A DNA stretch of 63,189 nucleotides. Origin: Desulfobacteraceae bacterium. GTDB taxonomy: Bacteria; Desulfobacterota; Desulfobacteria; Desulfobacterales; SKZT01. Where the stretch lies: positions 1 through 63,189 of the forward strand of contig JAABTQ010000016.1 in the NCBI GenBank assembly GCA_011389745.1, given 5' to 3'. Position 1 is the first letter of the stretch; the number at the start of each line of letters is the position of its first letter. The position numbers were made by a program, and so were the translations under genes. Shown piece after piece: positions 16,686 to 24,990 of the stretch. The notes under the pieces are model-generated. The model saw nothing but the letters and a program-made list of their open reading frames with translations, had not been told where the DNA came from and did not search any database.

Positions 16686-18065
16686 ATGCGAACCAATATC
16701 GTTCATATCGGCGCCGGAGAACTGACATATGAGATTCGAAACATTGTCCGGATCGCTGAAAAGATCCGCGATCTGGGAATCCCCGTTAAAATGGAAAATA
16801 TCGGTGACCCCGTAGCCAAAGGAGAAAAAATTCCCGACTGGATGAAAAATATCGTATCGGAACTTGCGCTGGATAACAATTCCTACAGCTATTGTCCTAC
16901 CCAGGGAGTTCTGGAAACCCGAAAGTATCTGGCCGACTTCAATAACAAAAAAGGCGGGGCTCAGATTTGTTATGATGACATTATTTTTTTTAACGGACTT
17001 GGCGATGCCATCACCAAAGTCTATACTTTTTTAAACAGAACCGCACGGGTCATAACACCATCACCCACTTACACCACACATTCATCATCAGAAGCCGCAC
17101 ATGCAGGTCTTCCCCCGGTATGTTACCCGCTTGATCCCGACAACGGATGGCACCCTGATATCAGCGAACTTCGAAAAAGGGTCAAATACAACCCAGCCGT
17201 AGCCGGAATATTACTGATCAATCCTGATAATCCGACAGGCGCCGTATTCTCGGAACAGATCCTGGCCGATATCGTATCAATTGCCAAAGATTTTGACCTA
17301 TTTATTATCGCAGATGAAATTTATCAAAATCTCACCTTTAACGGGGCTAAAACAGTTCCACTTTCACAGGTGATCGGGAATGTCCCGGCCATATGCATGA
17401 AAGGTATTTCCAAAGAACTTCCCTGGCCGGGGGCACGATGCGGCTGGATCGAAGTCTACAACGCCGATAAAGACCCGACTTTCGGTAAATATATCGGAAG
17501 CATTCTAAATGCCAAAATGGTGGAAGTCTGCTCCACGACACTTCCCCAGATCGCCATACCCAAAATTTTCGAACATCCGCAGTACCCGTCATTTCTGAAA
17601 ATGAGACAGAAAAGGTATGAAAAATTTTCTAAAATCGCTTTCGATCGATTAAAGAAGGTTCCCGGCGTTATTGTTAACCGACCTGAGGGGGCTTTTTATA
17701 TGGGGGTTGTTTTTGAAGACGGAGCCATAAACCATCAACAGCATCTTCCGATAAAAAGCAGGGAAATCCGGGAACTGGTTGAAAGCCTGATAAATGTTCC
17801 AGGTGTTGCCCCGGATAAACGCTTTGTATATTATCTTCTCGCTTCTACGGGAATTTGTGTTGTGCCATTGACATCATTCAGCACCGAGATAAACGGCTTT
17901 CGTATGACTCTGCTTGAACCTGATGAAGACATTTTTACGGAAAACATCAATATACTGGCAAATGCCATAGAAGAGTATATTCATTCATCTAAAGGGCTTA
18001 TTGTATCCGGGGCGGACAGCCTTTTCAGTAACCAGTCCATAGAGTGGGCAAAAAATTATAATTAA
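16686..18065 (+). CDS. PLP-dependent class I/II aminotransferase, AlaA-like
   Basis: 459-aa fold-type I aminotransferase. NPDNPTG at 179-185, DEIY at 210-213 (Asp contacts the PLP ring nitrogen), Schiff-base lysine K243 in 'GISKELPWPGARCGW' and R251 in the phosphate-binding part. The N-terminal 'YEIRNIVRIAEKIRDLG....MENIGDP' aligns by eye with E. coli AlaA ('YDIRGPVLKEAKRLEEEG....LNIGNP'), so a pyruvate/alanine role is plausible but not proven. About 50 residues longer than AlaA, with an extended C-terminal part. The upstream Ala-rich leader ORF and attenuator support a link to alanine supply. RBS AAGGAAAGG precedes the ATG. Confidence 0.85.
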   Translation: MRTNIVHIGAGELTYEIRNIVRIAEKIRDLGIPVKMENIGDPVAKGEKIPDWMKNIVSELALDNNSYSYCPTQGVLETRKYLADFNNKKGGAQICYDDIIFFNGLGDAITKVYTFLNRTARVITPSPTYTTHSSSEAAHAGLPPVCYPLDPDNGWHPDISELRKRVKYNPAVAGILLINPDNPTGAVFSEQILADIVSIAKDFDLFIIADEIYQNLTFNGAKTVPLSQVIGNVPAICMKGISKELPWPGARCGWIEVYNADKDPTFGKYIGSILNAKMVEVCSTTLPQIAIPKIFEHPQYPSFLKMRQKRYEKFSKIAFDRLKKVPGVIVNRPEGAFYMGVVFEDGAINHQQHLPIKSREIRELVESLINVPGVAPDKRFVYYLLASTGICVVPLTSFSTEINGFRMTLLEPDEDIFTENINILANAIEEYIHSSKGLIVSGADSLFSNQSIEWAKNYN

Positions 18066-18084
18066 AACCTTGTATAAGCGATTT

Positions 18085-18345
18085 TGTCAGCAGCTATCCG
18101 TCATTCCAGCGGAGGCTGGAATCCAGGAGGTGAACCCAACAACCTGGATACCGGCCTTCCGTCAAGTTAAGGTAATGGTAAGGTACAAAGAAACCGTCAT
18201 TTTGGGAGGCCGACACCGTACTCTGTTGTTTGGCAGACAATCATTTGTCGACGAAAAATCTCGGCTCCTGTTGACTCAGAGGCTTTATCTTAATGCGAGT
18301 CGCTCCCTTAGAATGACAAGCAAAGGGTTGCTTGCTTGTTCCTTG
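18085..18345. repeat. Dispersed REP-type repeats downstream of the aminotransferase
   Basis: Begins with a 'CGTCATTCCAGCGGAGGCTG' / 'GGAATCCAGG' REP word (18098-18130). From about 18195 it carries a copy of the 'GTCATTTTGGGAGGCCGAC' ... 'GACGAAAAATCTC' ... 'CTTAGAATGACA' family also found at 10007-10215 and 38935-39235. The plus-strand ORF 18070-18354 is translated repeat, not a gene. Confidence 0.7.
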
Positions 18346-18354
18346 TATCATTAA

Positions 18355-18792
18355 TCAAACAGGAATAGTGACAACGGGCACTATAGTGCATTTAATCACT
18401 TTTTCCGCAACACTTCCGAAATCAAAGTGACTCTCGCTTCCTTTACTGGTCATGATCACCAGGTCAATTTTTTCCTTCTGAACCAGATTTAAAATTTCCT
18501 TGGCAGGATCACCCACGGCAATGTGTTTGATGTAAAGCGGGCAAGCATTGAGAAAATTTTCGCAGAGTTCATCAAGACGCTTTTCAGCCATTTCAGTTTC
18601 CCACTTTTTCATCTTTTCGAAGTCAGATGGATCATACTCACCATATGACGCTCCGAATGCCGGATAATCTCTCATGACATAAAGGATATGAATTGCAGCT
18701 CCATATTTTCCGGCAAGGGATGTTACATAGGGAAGCGCTTTGGCAGCATTTTCAGAAAAATCCGTGGGCCATAAAATTTGCTCGAATGTCAT
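18355..18792 (-). CDS. Universal stress protein, UspA family
   Basis: 145-aa single-domain USP. 'ILWPTDFSENAAKALPYVTSLAGKYGAAIHILYVM' is the conserved first strand-helix unit, and 'GDPAKEILNLVQKEKIDLVIMTSKGSES....FGSVAEKVIKCTIVPVVTI' contains a modified G-xx-G-(n)-GS nucleotide-binding motif. The start at 18792 (MTFEQ) is preferred because AGGAGGG lies 5 nt upstream. The frame stays open to 18831, but that would place the RBS inside the gene. Stress-survival role is a family inference. Convergent with the aminotransferase across a repeat block. Confidence 0.88.
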   Translation of the reverse strand: MTFEQILWPTDFSENAAKALPYVTSLAGKYGAAIHILYVMRDYPAFGASYGEYDPSDFEKMKKWETEMAEKRLDELCENFLNACPLYIKHIAVGDPAKEILNLVQKEKIDLVIMTSKGSESHFDFGSVAEKVIKCTIVPVVTIPV

Positions 18793-18909
18793 CATTACCC
18801 TCCTTTTTTTCATTATCATTTTTGTCGCCAATATAAATTTTTACGAAGATAGCAGCTCAGCTTCAATCAGTCTTTATCTCCTTAAAGGAAATGTTTCAAG
18901 ATTAAATAT

Positions 18910-19131
18910 GAGTGTAACCTGTTTGTGTGAAATCCGATTTTTCTGTAGGTGCGAATTCATTCCCACTTAAAAATCCGGCACGGATTTACAGAAATTCCTT
19001 AGAGGCCCCCAGCAACTTTTTTCCTGGGGGAACGGGCATAGACTCTATAATGGACAACGGGGTTCACATTGTGCGAATGAATTCGCACCTACAATTGAGC
19101 ACAAGTCTTTTCACACAAACAGGTTACACTC
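18910..19131. mobile_element. MITE-like element with 23-bp perfect terminal inverted repeats
   Basis: The left end (from 18910) reads GAGTGTAACCTGTTTGTG then TGAAA, and the right end (19109-19131) is its exact reverse complement. A second inner block GTAGGTGCGAATTCATTC (18945-18962) is matched inversely by GAATGAATTCGCACCTAC (19075-19092). The ~110-bp core has no ORF but includes a CCCCCAG/CTGGGGG stem. The size of 222 bp and the absence of a transposase fit a non-autonomous element. The 'TTTGTGTGAAA' inner end of the TIR recalls IS256-family termini, which is a weak inference. Confidence 0.7.
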
Positions 19132-19179
19132 CTATATTTTTTACATAAAACTAGTTAAAATAAGTCAAAGGCTATTTTC

Positions 19180-19207
19180 TTGACACAATATAACACCTTA
19201 TGATAAT
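19180..19207 (+). promoter_or_regulatory. Promoter upstream of the acidic protein gene
   Basis: TTGACA (19180-19185), 16-bp spacer, GATAAT (19202-19207) preceded by TAT. It lies 67 bp upstream of the acidic-protein start and just right of the MITE-like element. Confidence 0.6.
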
Positions 19208-19276
19208 TATTTACAGTTGATGAAATAAGGGACATTCAGCATTAATTCTATGTCTAGATAATTTTCCGGAGGGATG

Positions 19277-19651
19277 ATGAAACAAAAGACGGATCTTAAA
19301 AACAATATGGACAATTCGGAACCACCGGACAATAATGATATTATCGACCCGATGGAAGGAGTTGAAAAACCTCATGATGAGGAAGAAATTATTGTACTCA
19401 AAGAAGAAATTGAAGTCTCCCCGGAGGAAAATGAGGATATCATCGACCTGACCGATGAAGTCTCAATGATTTCTCAGGAGGAATCGACCAAAATCACAGA
19501 AACTATGGATGCTGCCATAGAACGTGTCATTCGTAAAATATTTGCCGAAAAAATCGATTTTATGGTCAGAGAGGCCATTAAAAAAGTGTTGGCGGAAGAT
19601 ATCGAGAAACTTCATCAACAAATTTTACATCAACATGAAGAAAAGGCTTGA
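19277..19651 (+). CDS. Acidic hypothetical protein with PopZ-like C-terminal helices
   Basis: 124 aa from ATG 19277. The adjacent ATG 19274 directly abuts the GGAGGG and is less likely. Residues 1-70 are strongly acidic, Pro/Asn-containing and probably disordered. Residues 75-120 form an amphipathic helical region ('MDAAIERVIRKIFAEKIDFMVREAIKKVLAEDIEKLHQQIL'). This pattern, an acidic linker followed by short oligomerising helices, resembles the C-terminus of PopZ/DUF2497-like proteins, but I cannot confirm homology. It has its own promoter and terminator-like hairpin, so it is likely a separate unit from valS. Confidence 0.7.
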   Translation: MKQKTDLKNNMDNSEPPDNNDIIDPMEGVEKPHDEEEIIVLKEEIEVSPEENEDIIDLTDEVSMISQEESTKITETMDAAIERVIRKIFAEKIDFMVREAIKKVLAEDIEKLHQQILHQHEEKA

Positions 19652-19712
19652 GCCAACAATTTGCTTGGCAGTCCAGGCTATGTTAAAACTTTTATTGACT
19701 ACATAAAAACGC

Positions 19713-19734
19713 CGGGGATTAAATTCAATCCCCG
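19713..19734 (+). terminator. Hairpin terminator after the acidic protein gene
   Basis: CGGGGATT (19713-19720) and AATCCCCG (19727-19734) form an 8-bp stem with a 6-nt loop, followed by TTACTTATTTT. The T-tract is interrupted, so termination strength is uncertain. Confidence 0.55.
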
Positions 19735-19814
19735 TTACTTATTTTGGTGGTTGGGAAATAATTTAAGATTCTGATAAATCAAACTGTTATCCATTTATTT
19801 AGGAGTATGACCCC

Positions 19815-22472
19815 ATGAGTTCCAACCTGCTTGCCAAGGGATATGAACCGTCGGATGTTGAAAAACGGTGGTCCCGTTATTGGGAAGAGAAAAAAATGTT
19901 TTCAGCCAGGGAGCAAAGCGATCAAAAAAGCTATTCCATAGTGATTCCCCCCCCTAATGTCACAGGGGTTCTGCATATGGGACATGCGTTGAACATTACC
20001 CTCCAGGACATTCTCTGTCGTTACCGAAGGTTATTGGGAGATAATGTTTTATGGATGCCGGGGACAGACCATGCGGGAATTGCCACGCAAAATGTTGTGG
20101 AAAGACAACTTGCCGGGGAAAATACGAGCCGGCATGACCTGGGAAGGGAAAATTTCATAGAAAGAGTATGGCAATGGCGTGAGCAATATGGAAGCAAAAT
20201 CATCAACCAGCTCAAACGTCTGGGAGCTTCGTGTGACTGGGACCGCGAACGTTTTACCATGGATAAAGGACTTTCCAGAGCGGTTCGGACTGTTTTTGTA
20301 AAATTATATGAAGACGGACTGATTTACAGGGGAAGCTACATCATCAACTGGTGTCACCGTTGCCACACTGCATTGGCAGACCTGGAAGTCGAGCATGAAG
20401 ACCATCAAGGACATCTGTATCATATCCGTTATCCTTTTATTAATGGTAACGGGGGTATTGTGGTGGCTACTACCCGTCCTGAAACCATGCTGGGAGATAC
20501 AGCAGTGGCGGTGCATCCGGAAGACAGCCGTTATCTGGGGTTACCCTCTGAAAAAGTCATTTTGCCGCTCATAAACAAAGCAATTCCAATTATCCGGGAT
20601 CAATACGTGGCCATGGATTTCGGCACCGGCGCATTAAAAATTACTCCCGCCCATGATCCCAACGATTTTGAAGTCGGTATTCGCCATAATCTTCCAAAAA
20701 TTAAAGTTATCGGAGATGATGGCCTGATGACTGACGAAGCCGGAGATTTTAAAGGCCTCGAACGTTTCGAGTGTCGCAAAGCGGTTGTTGCAGCCCTGGA
20801 ACAAGAGGGATTTCTGGTAAAAATCGAACCCCACCAACACAGTGTTGGCCATTGTTATCGATGTAAAACCGTTGTGGAACCTAATTTGTCCATGCAATGG
20901 TTTATCAAGGCAAAACCCCTGGCAAAAAAGGCCCTTGATGCCGTAAAAAATAAAGACACAAAAATCATTCCGGAAATGTGGATTAAAACCTACAATGACT
21001 GGCTGGAAAATATACGGGACTGGTGTATTTCTCGTCAGATATGGTGGGGCCATCAGATTCCGGCATGGACCTGCCAGAATTGCGGAGACCTGATAGTGGC
21101 CATGGAAGCTCCTGAATCCTGCAAAGGCTGCGGAAAAAATAATTTGGCACGTGAAACGGACGTTTTGGACACCTGGTTTTCCAGCGCACTCTGGCCCTTT
21201 TCTACCATGGGGTGGCCGGATCAAACACCTCTTTTGAAAACATTTTATCCCACCAGTGTTCTTGTAACCGGTTTTGATATTCTTTTTTTCTGGGTGGCCC
21301 GAATGATGATGATGGGTATTCAGTTTATGGGAGACGTGCCTTTTAAAGACGTGTACGTTCATGCCCTGGTCCGCGATGAAGACGGCAAAAAAATGAGTAA
21401 ATCAAAAGGAAACGTCATCGATCCTCTGGTGGTCATAGACCAATACGGCACGGATGCTTTCCGGTTCACCCTTGCTGCTTTTGCCGCACAGGGCCGGGAT
21501 GTTAAAATGTCGGAAAAACGAGTCGAGGGGTACCGCCACTTTGTCAACAAACTCTGGAACGCTGCCCGTTTCGCTTTAATGCACGTGGACCAGGCGCCGG
21601 AAAGCATTGCTCCCGAAAGTCTTCAGGACCGATGGATATTATCGCGTCTGAATCGTGTGTCTATTAGTGTTTCCGATGCACTGGACAACTATAAGTTCAA
21701 TGAAGCTGCGAGTGAACTTTACCAGTTTATATGGCATGAATTCTGTGACTGGTATATAGAAGCCATTAAACCTGTCCTTTATGGAAAAATGGGAGATAAC
21801 GCCAGGGAATCCACCAAAGGAGTACTGTGGCTGGCGTTGCAAAATACCCTTACGATACTTCATCCTTTCATGCCCTTTGTTACGGAAGAAATCTGGCATA
21901 AGCTTCCCGGCACCAAAGGCTCCATCGTGACCGCAACCTATCCTTCAAAAAAACAGGATCACACTGTTATGGTTGAGGATACAAGTGCGGAGACCGAAAT
22001 GGCTCTTATTGTGGACATTATTACCGGTATCCGAAATATTCGGGGTGAAATGAACATTTCACCATCGCAACCTCTGGATGTCAAGATTCAGGCTCAGGAC
22101 ACTAAAATTAAAGAAATCATATTGACGCACCAGGACATCATCAACGATCTTGCAAGACTTGACTCGCTGTCGGTCCACGAATCGGAAAAACGTCCAAAAA
22201 CATCTGCAGCCTCAATAGTCAATGGTGCTGTCATTTATGTCTCTCTTGAAGGAATTATTGACTTTGAGAAAGAAACCCAGAGGCTGGAAAAGGAAATTAA
22301 CAAACTTTCCAAAGAGCTGATTTCAACTTCCAAAAAACTTCACAATGAGGATTTTCTGAAAAAAGCCCCTCAAGAGGTAGTGGAAAAGGTGACAGAAAAG
22401 CATGATACTCTCTGTGAAAGACAAAATAAATTAAAAGTAAACCTGGAAAAAATCAACGCCCTTCGGGAATAA
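19815..22472 (+). CDS. valS: Valine--tRNA ligase
   Basis: 885-aa class I aminoacyl-tRNA synthetase charging tRNA-Val. The HIGH motif reads HMGH (54-57, after PPNVTGVL) and KMSKS is at 526-530. The editing (CP1) domain lies between them with 'TTRPETMLGDTAVAVHPED'. A Cys-rich zinc knuckle (CQNCGDL....CKGCGK) lies near 420-440. The anticodon-binding domain is followed by a C-terminal coiled-coil tRNA arm ('LEKEINKLSKELISTSKKL', about 815-880), typical of ValRS. No T-box is apparent upstream. First gene of a long co-directional run; nadC follows after 19 bp. Confidence 0.98.
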   Translation: MSSNLLAKGYEPSDVEKRWSRYWEEKKMFSAREQSDQKSYSIVIPPPNVTGVLHMGHALNITLQDILCRYRRLLGDNVLWMPGTDHAGIATQNVVERQLAGENTSRHDLGRENFIERVWQWREQYGSKIINQLKRLGASCDWDRERFTMDKGLSRAVRTVFVKLYEDGLIYRGSYIINWCHRCHTALADLEVEHEDHQGHLYHIRYPFINGNGGIVVATTRPETMLGDTAVAVHPEDSRYLGLPSEKVILPLINKAIPIIRDQYVAMDFGTGALKITPAHDPNDFEVGIRHNLPKIKVIGDDGLMTDEAGDFKGLERFECRKAVVAALEQEGFLVKIEPHQHSVGHCYRCKTVVEPNLSMQWFIKAKPLAKKALDAVKNKDTKIIPEMWIKTYNDWLENIRDWCISRQIWWGHQIPAWTCQNCGDLIVAMEAPESCKGCGKNNLARETDVLDTWFSSALWPFSTMGWPDQTPLLKTFYPTSVLVTGFDILFFWVARMMMMGIQFMGDVPFKDVYVHALVRDEDGKKMSKSKGNVIDPLVVIDQYGTDAFRFTLAAFAAQGRDVKMSEKRVEGYRHFVNKLWNAARFALMHVDQAPESIAPESLQDRWILSRLNRVSISVSDALDNYKFNEAASELYQFIWHEFCDWYIEAIKPVLYGKMGDNARESTKGVLWLALQNTLTILHPFMPFVTEEIWHKLPGTKGSIVTATYPSKKQDHTVMVEDTSAETEMALIVDIITGIRNIRGEMNISPSQPLDVKIQAQDTKIKEIILTHQDIINDLARLDSLSVHESEKRPKTSAASIVNGAVIYVSLEGIIDFEKETQRLEKEINKLSKELISTSKKLHNEDFLKKAPQEVVEKVTEKHDTLCERQNKLKVNLEKINALRE

Positions 22473-22491
22473 TAACACGTCACAGGATAGT

Positions 22492-23322
22492 ATGCACACC
22501 TTGAATGAGCTTATAGAACTTGCTCTTAAAGAAGATATCGGATCCGGGGATATCACAACCGATGCGACCGTATCACCTGATACTGATGGCACGGGAGATG
22601 TTATTGCCAAGGATGATTTCATTCTGGCGGGGCTGGATGTAGCCCGAAATGTGTTTACCTGTCTGGACCCTCAAGTCTTTTTTTCCACGACTTTTAAAGA
22701 TGGGGCCATCGTGAAAACCGGCCAGATTGTTTTTTCAGTGCAGGGAAAACTATGTGCCATTTTAAAAGCAGAACGAACGTCTTTGAATTTTATCCAGCGA
22801 TTGTCAGGTATTGCTACGTTAACCCGCACTTATGTCGACCGGCTCAAAGAAAGCAATGTTCGTATTGTTGACACCCGAAAGACAACTCCCGGATGGAGGG
22901 TACTTGAAAAATACGCTGTAAAAATCGGGGGCGGGTCGAACCACCGCACGGGGTTATTTGACGGTGTTTTAATAAAAGACAACCATATTTCTGCGTGTGG
23001 AGGAATCAGGACGGCCGTGGATAGGGCAAGAAAGAGGATACATCATCTGGTTAAAATCGAGGTGGAAGTTACCGATATGGCCGAATTGGCAGAAGCACTT
23101 TCTGCCGGTGCGGATGTTATCATGCTCGACAACATGACACGGGATCAAATCCGAAAAGCAGTTAAGAAAATCAACTCCAGGGCGCTGGTAGAAGTTTCCG
23201 GAGGTGTAAATTTGGACAATCTCGCTCAATTGGCGGAAACGGGTGTTGATTTCATTTCGGTTGGGGCTTTGACTCATTCAGCAAAAAGTGTCGACATGAG
23301 TATGAAAATCCGAAATCATTAA
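22492..23322 (+). CDS. nadC: Nicotinate-nucleotide pyrophosphorylase (carboxylating)
   Basis: 276-aa quinolinate phosphoribosyltransferase, which converts quinolinate and PRPP to nicotinate mononucleotide, CO2 and PPi in de novo NAD synthesis. Conserved blocks: 'LKEDIGSGDITTDA' at the N-terminus, 'ERTSLNFIQRLSGIAT', 'DTRKTTPGWRVLEKYAVKIGGGSNHRTGLFDGVLIKDNH' (substrate and PRPP site) and 'VEVTDMAELAEALSAGADVIMLDNM', ending 'EVSGGVNLDNLAQLAETGVDFISVGALTHS'. Standard length. Sits 19 bp after valS. Confidence 0.97.
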   Translation: MHTLNELIELALKEDIGSGDITTDATVSPDTDGTGDVIAKDDFILAGLDVARNVFTCLDPQVFFSTTFKDGAIVKTGQIVFSVQGKLCAILKAERTSLNFIQRLSGIATLTRTYVDRLKESNVRIVDTRKTTPGWRVLEKYAVKIGGGSNHRTGLFDGVLIKDNHISACGGIRTAVDRARKRIHHLVKIEVEVTDMAELAEALSAGADVIMLDNMTRDQIRKAVKKINSRALVEVSGGVNLDNLAQLAETGVDFISVGALTHSAKSVDMSMKIRNH

Positions 23323-23348
23323 AAAAGCGACGGCCCGGCATATAATCA

Positions 23349-24323
23349 ATGTTTCCCATTCGAGATACCATACCATCTAAAAACTATCCGATTGTTACGC
23401 ACTCGCTTATTGCCGTCAACGTTTTATGTTTTTTAATCCAGCTTTCTCAGGGGGCGGACTTTGAACGCTTTGCTTATGTATATGGCCTTGTCCCGGCAAG
23501 ATACACGGTTCCGCATATTGCATCGTACTTTACTTTCGGCCAGCAGGCCTTTGCATTTATTTCCTTTATGTTTCTTCATGGCGGTTTTATGCATATTCTC
23601 GGCAATATGTGGTTTCTGTATATTTTCGGCGACAATGTCGAGGACCGTCTTGGCCCTTTCCGATACCTGATTTTTTATGTCTTATGCGGAATCCTTTCCG
23701 GACTTTCTCATTTTTTTCTCAACCTCCATTCCAATCTTCCCACCATAGGAGCCAGCGGTGCAATCGCAGGAGTTATGGGAGCCTATTTTATCCTTCACCC
23801 GACCTCCAAAATACTCACTTTGGTCCCGATTCTGATTATTCCTTTCTTTTTTGAAATACCGGCTTTTTTTTTCATAGGCATCTGGTTTATTTTTCAGTTT
23901 ATCAGTGCAACCTCAAGCCATGGTGATGTCAGCGCAATTGCCTGGTGGGCGCATATCGGCGGATTCGTTTTCGGGATCATTTTGCTGAAAGCCTTCCGAG
24001 CATTTCCTTCCACAGGACTGTCGGACCATTTCAAACATGCCACTGAAAAGAAAAAATCATTCAGCCTGCAAGTCATTCACCCGACAGGGCCTTTGGATGA
24101 TCCCAACCTGTATGGCACTATTTTTATTTCACCCTATGAAATCCAACATGGAACAAAAAAACTTGTCAATATCCCATGGGGTTTCCAGAAACGTCTCTAT
24201 CGTGTTGTTGTTCCCCCCGGAATCGAACCCGGCAGTAATCTTCGGCTGAAAAACCTTGGAAAAATTAAGCCGGACGGACAACGAGGAGATCTTCTTCTTA
24301 AGGTGGTTGTCGGGGACAGATAA
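23349..24323 (+). CDS. Rhomboid intramembrane serine protease with DnaJ-like C-terminal domain
   Basis: 324 aa. Residues 1-215 are a six-to-seven-helix rhomboid: 'HGGFMHILGNMWFLYIFGDNVED' (oxyanion Asn region, 77-99), nucleophile S137 in GASGAIAG and catalytic H202 in 'WWAHIGGFVFG'. After a linker, residues 254-322 resemble the C-terminal substrate-binding barrel of DnaJ/CbpA: 'GTIFISPYEIQHGTKKLVNIP', 'YRVVVPPGIEPGSNLRLKNLGK' and 'GQRGDLLLKVVV' parallel 'V.IPAG...G..LRL.G.G.....GDL...V.V'. This suggests a protease with an attached chaperone-type domain facing the cytoplasm. The domain assignment is by eye. 26 bp after nadC. Confidence 0.88.
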   Translation: MFPIRDTIPSKNYPIVTHSLIAVNVLCFLIQLSQGADFERFAYVYGLVPARYTVPHIASYFTFGQQAFAFISFMFLHGGFMHILGNMWFLYIFGDNVEDRLGPFRYLIFYVLCGILSGLSHFFLNLHSNLPTIGASGAIAGVMGAYFILHPTSKILTLVPILIIPFFFEIPAFFFIGIWFIFQFISATSSHGDVSAIAWWAHIGGFVFGIILLKAFRAFPSTGLSDHFKHATEKKKSFSLQVIHPTGPLDDPNLYGTIFISPYEIQHGTKKLVNIPWGFQKRLYRVVVPPGIEPGSNLRLKNLGKIKPDGQRGDLLLKVVVGDR

Positions 24324-24379
24324 ATCAACCAGGGAAATTTTCATTCAGACATTAAACATAAATATATAAGGAGCCCCTC

Positions 24380-24925
24380 ATGAATCAGAGCAACCTGGAT
24401 GAATCCGGGAAACAGTTTTTATTGAAGTTGTTCGAAGCATCAAATGGAGATGCTTCCGCCAAGGTGTCCATGTATGAAATAGGCGAGACCTTGGGTATGG
24501 ACCGCAGTCAGGCCAATTTTATCACTACTGAGCTGGTTGGTTTTGATTATGTTGAAATCCGGACATTGAGTGGTGCAATAGGAATAACCGAGCAGGGTCT
24601 GGATGCTGCCGGAAATCTGGGAGCAGAAGGCGGCAAACAAAAAGAAAAAACTTTGTGTCTGGGAACCGAGCCCATATTGGACGGGGTTGGCAAAAATGCC
24701 TGTGATACAATGGTAGCCAAAATAAAATCCAGGGCAACAAAATTAAGTCTTGATTTTGACGTCATGGCTGAAATGATGGCTGATTTGAAAACCATCGATG
24801 CACAACTCAGTTCCCCGAAACCTAAAACAATTATCATAAGGGAAAGCTTTCGATCTGTTCAATCAATATTAAAAACAGCAGGCGACAAGGAAATTGCAGG
24901 GAGTATACAAGAACTAATCGAATAA
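24380..24925 (+). CDS. Conserved hypothetical, winged-helix-like N-terminus
   Basis: 181 aa, soluble. Residues 1-75 ('KQFLLKLFEASNGD...VSMYEIGETLGMDRSQANFITTELVGFDYVEIRTLSGAIGITEQGLDAA') read like a winged helix-turn-helix with a wing ending in 'ITEQG'. The C-terminal half (90-181) is mostly helical. No family recognised beyond the fold impression. RBS AAGGAG precedes the ATG. Lies between the rhomboid gene and the DUF3786 gene, all co-directional. Confidence 0.72.
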   Translation: MNQSNLDESGKQFLLKLFEASNGDASAKVSMYEIGETLGMDRSQANFITTELVGFDYVEIRTLSGAIGITEQGLDAAGNLGAEGGKQKEKTLCLGTEPILDGVGKNACDTMVAKIKSRATKLSLDFDVMAEMMADLKTIDAQLSSPKPKTIIIRESFRSVQSILKTAGDKEIAGSIQELIE

Positions 24926-24990
24926 AGAGGTGTGTGGTTTGCAATCGTTGGTCAAAGAGTCCTGATTCACGTGCATAAGGAGGTTTTTGA

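Noticed and set aside
18070-18354. ORF after the aminotransferase
   Set aside because: Built entirely from dispersed REP-type repeats.
19735-19814. T-box riboswitch upstream of valS
   Set aside because: The gap is short and lacks the T-box sequence and specifier stem.
20634-21362. 242-codon minus-strand ORF inside valS
   Set aside because: Antisense shadow of a highly conserved synthetase gene; His/Phe-rich composition typical of antisense frames.
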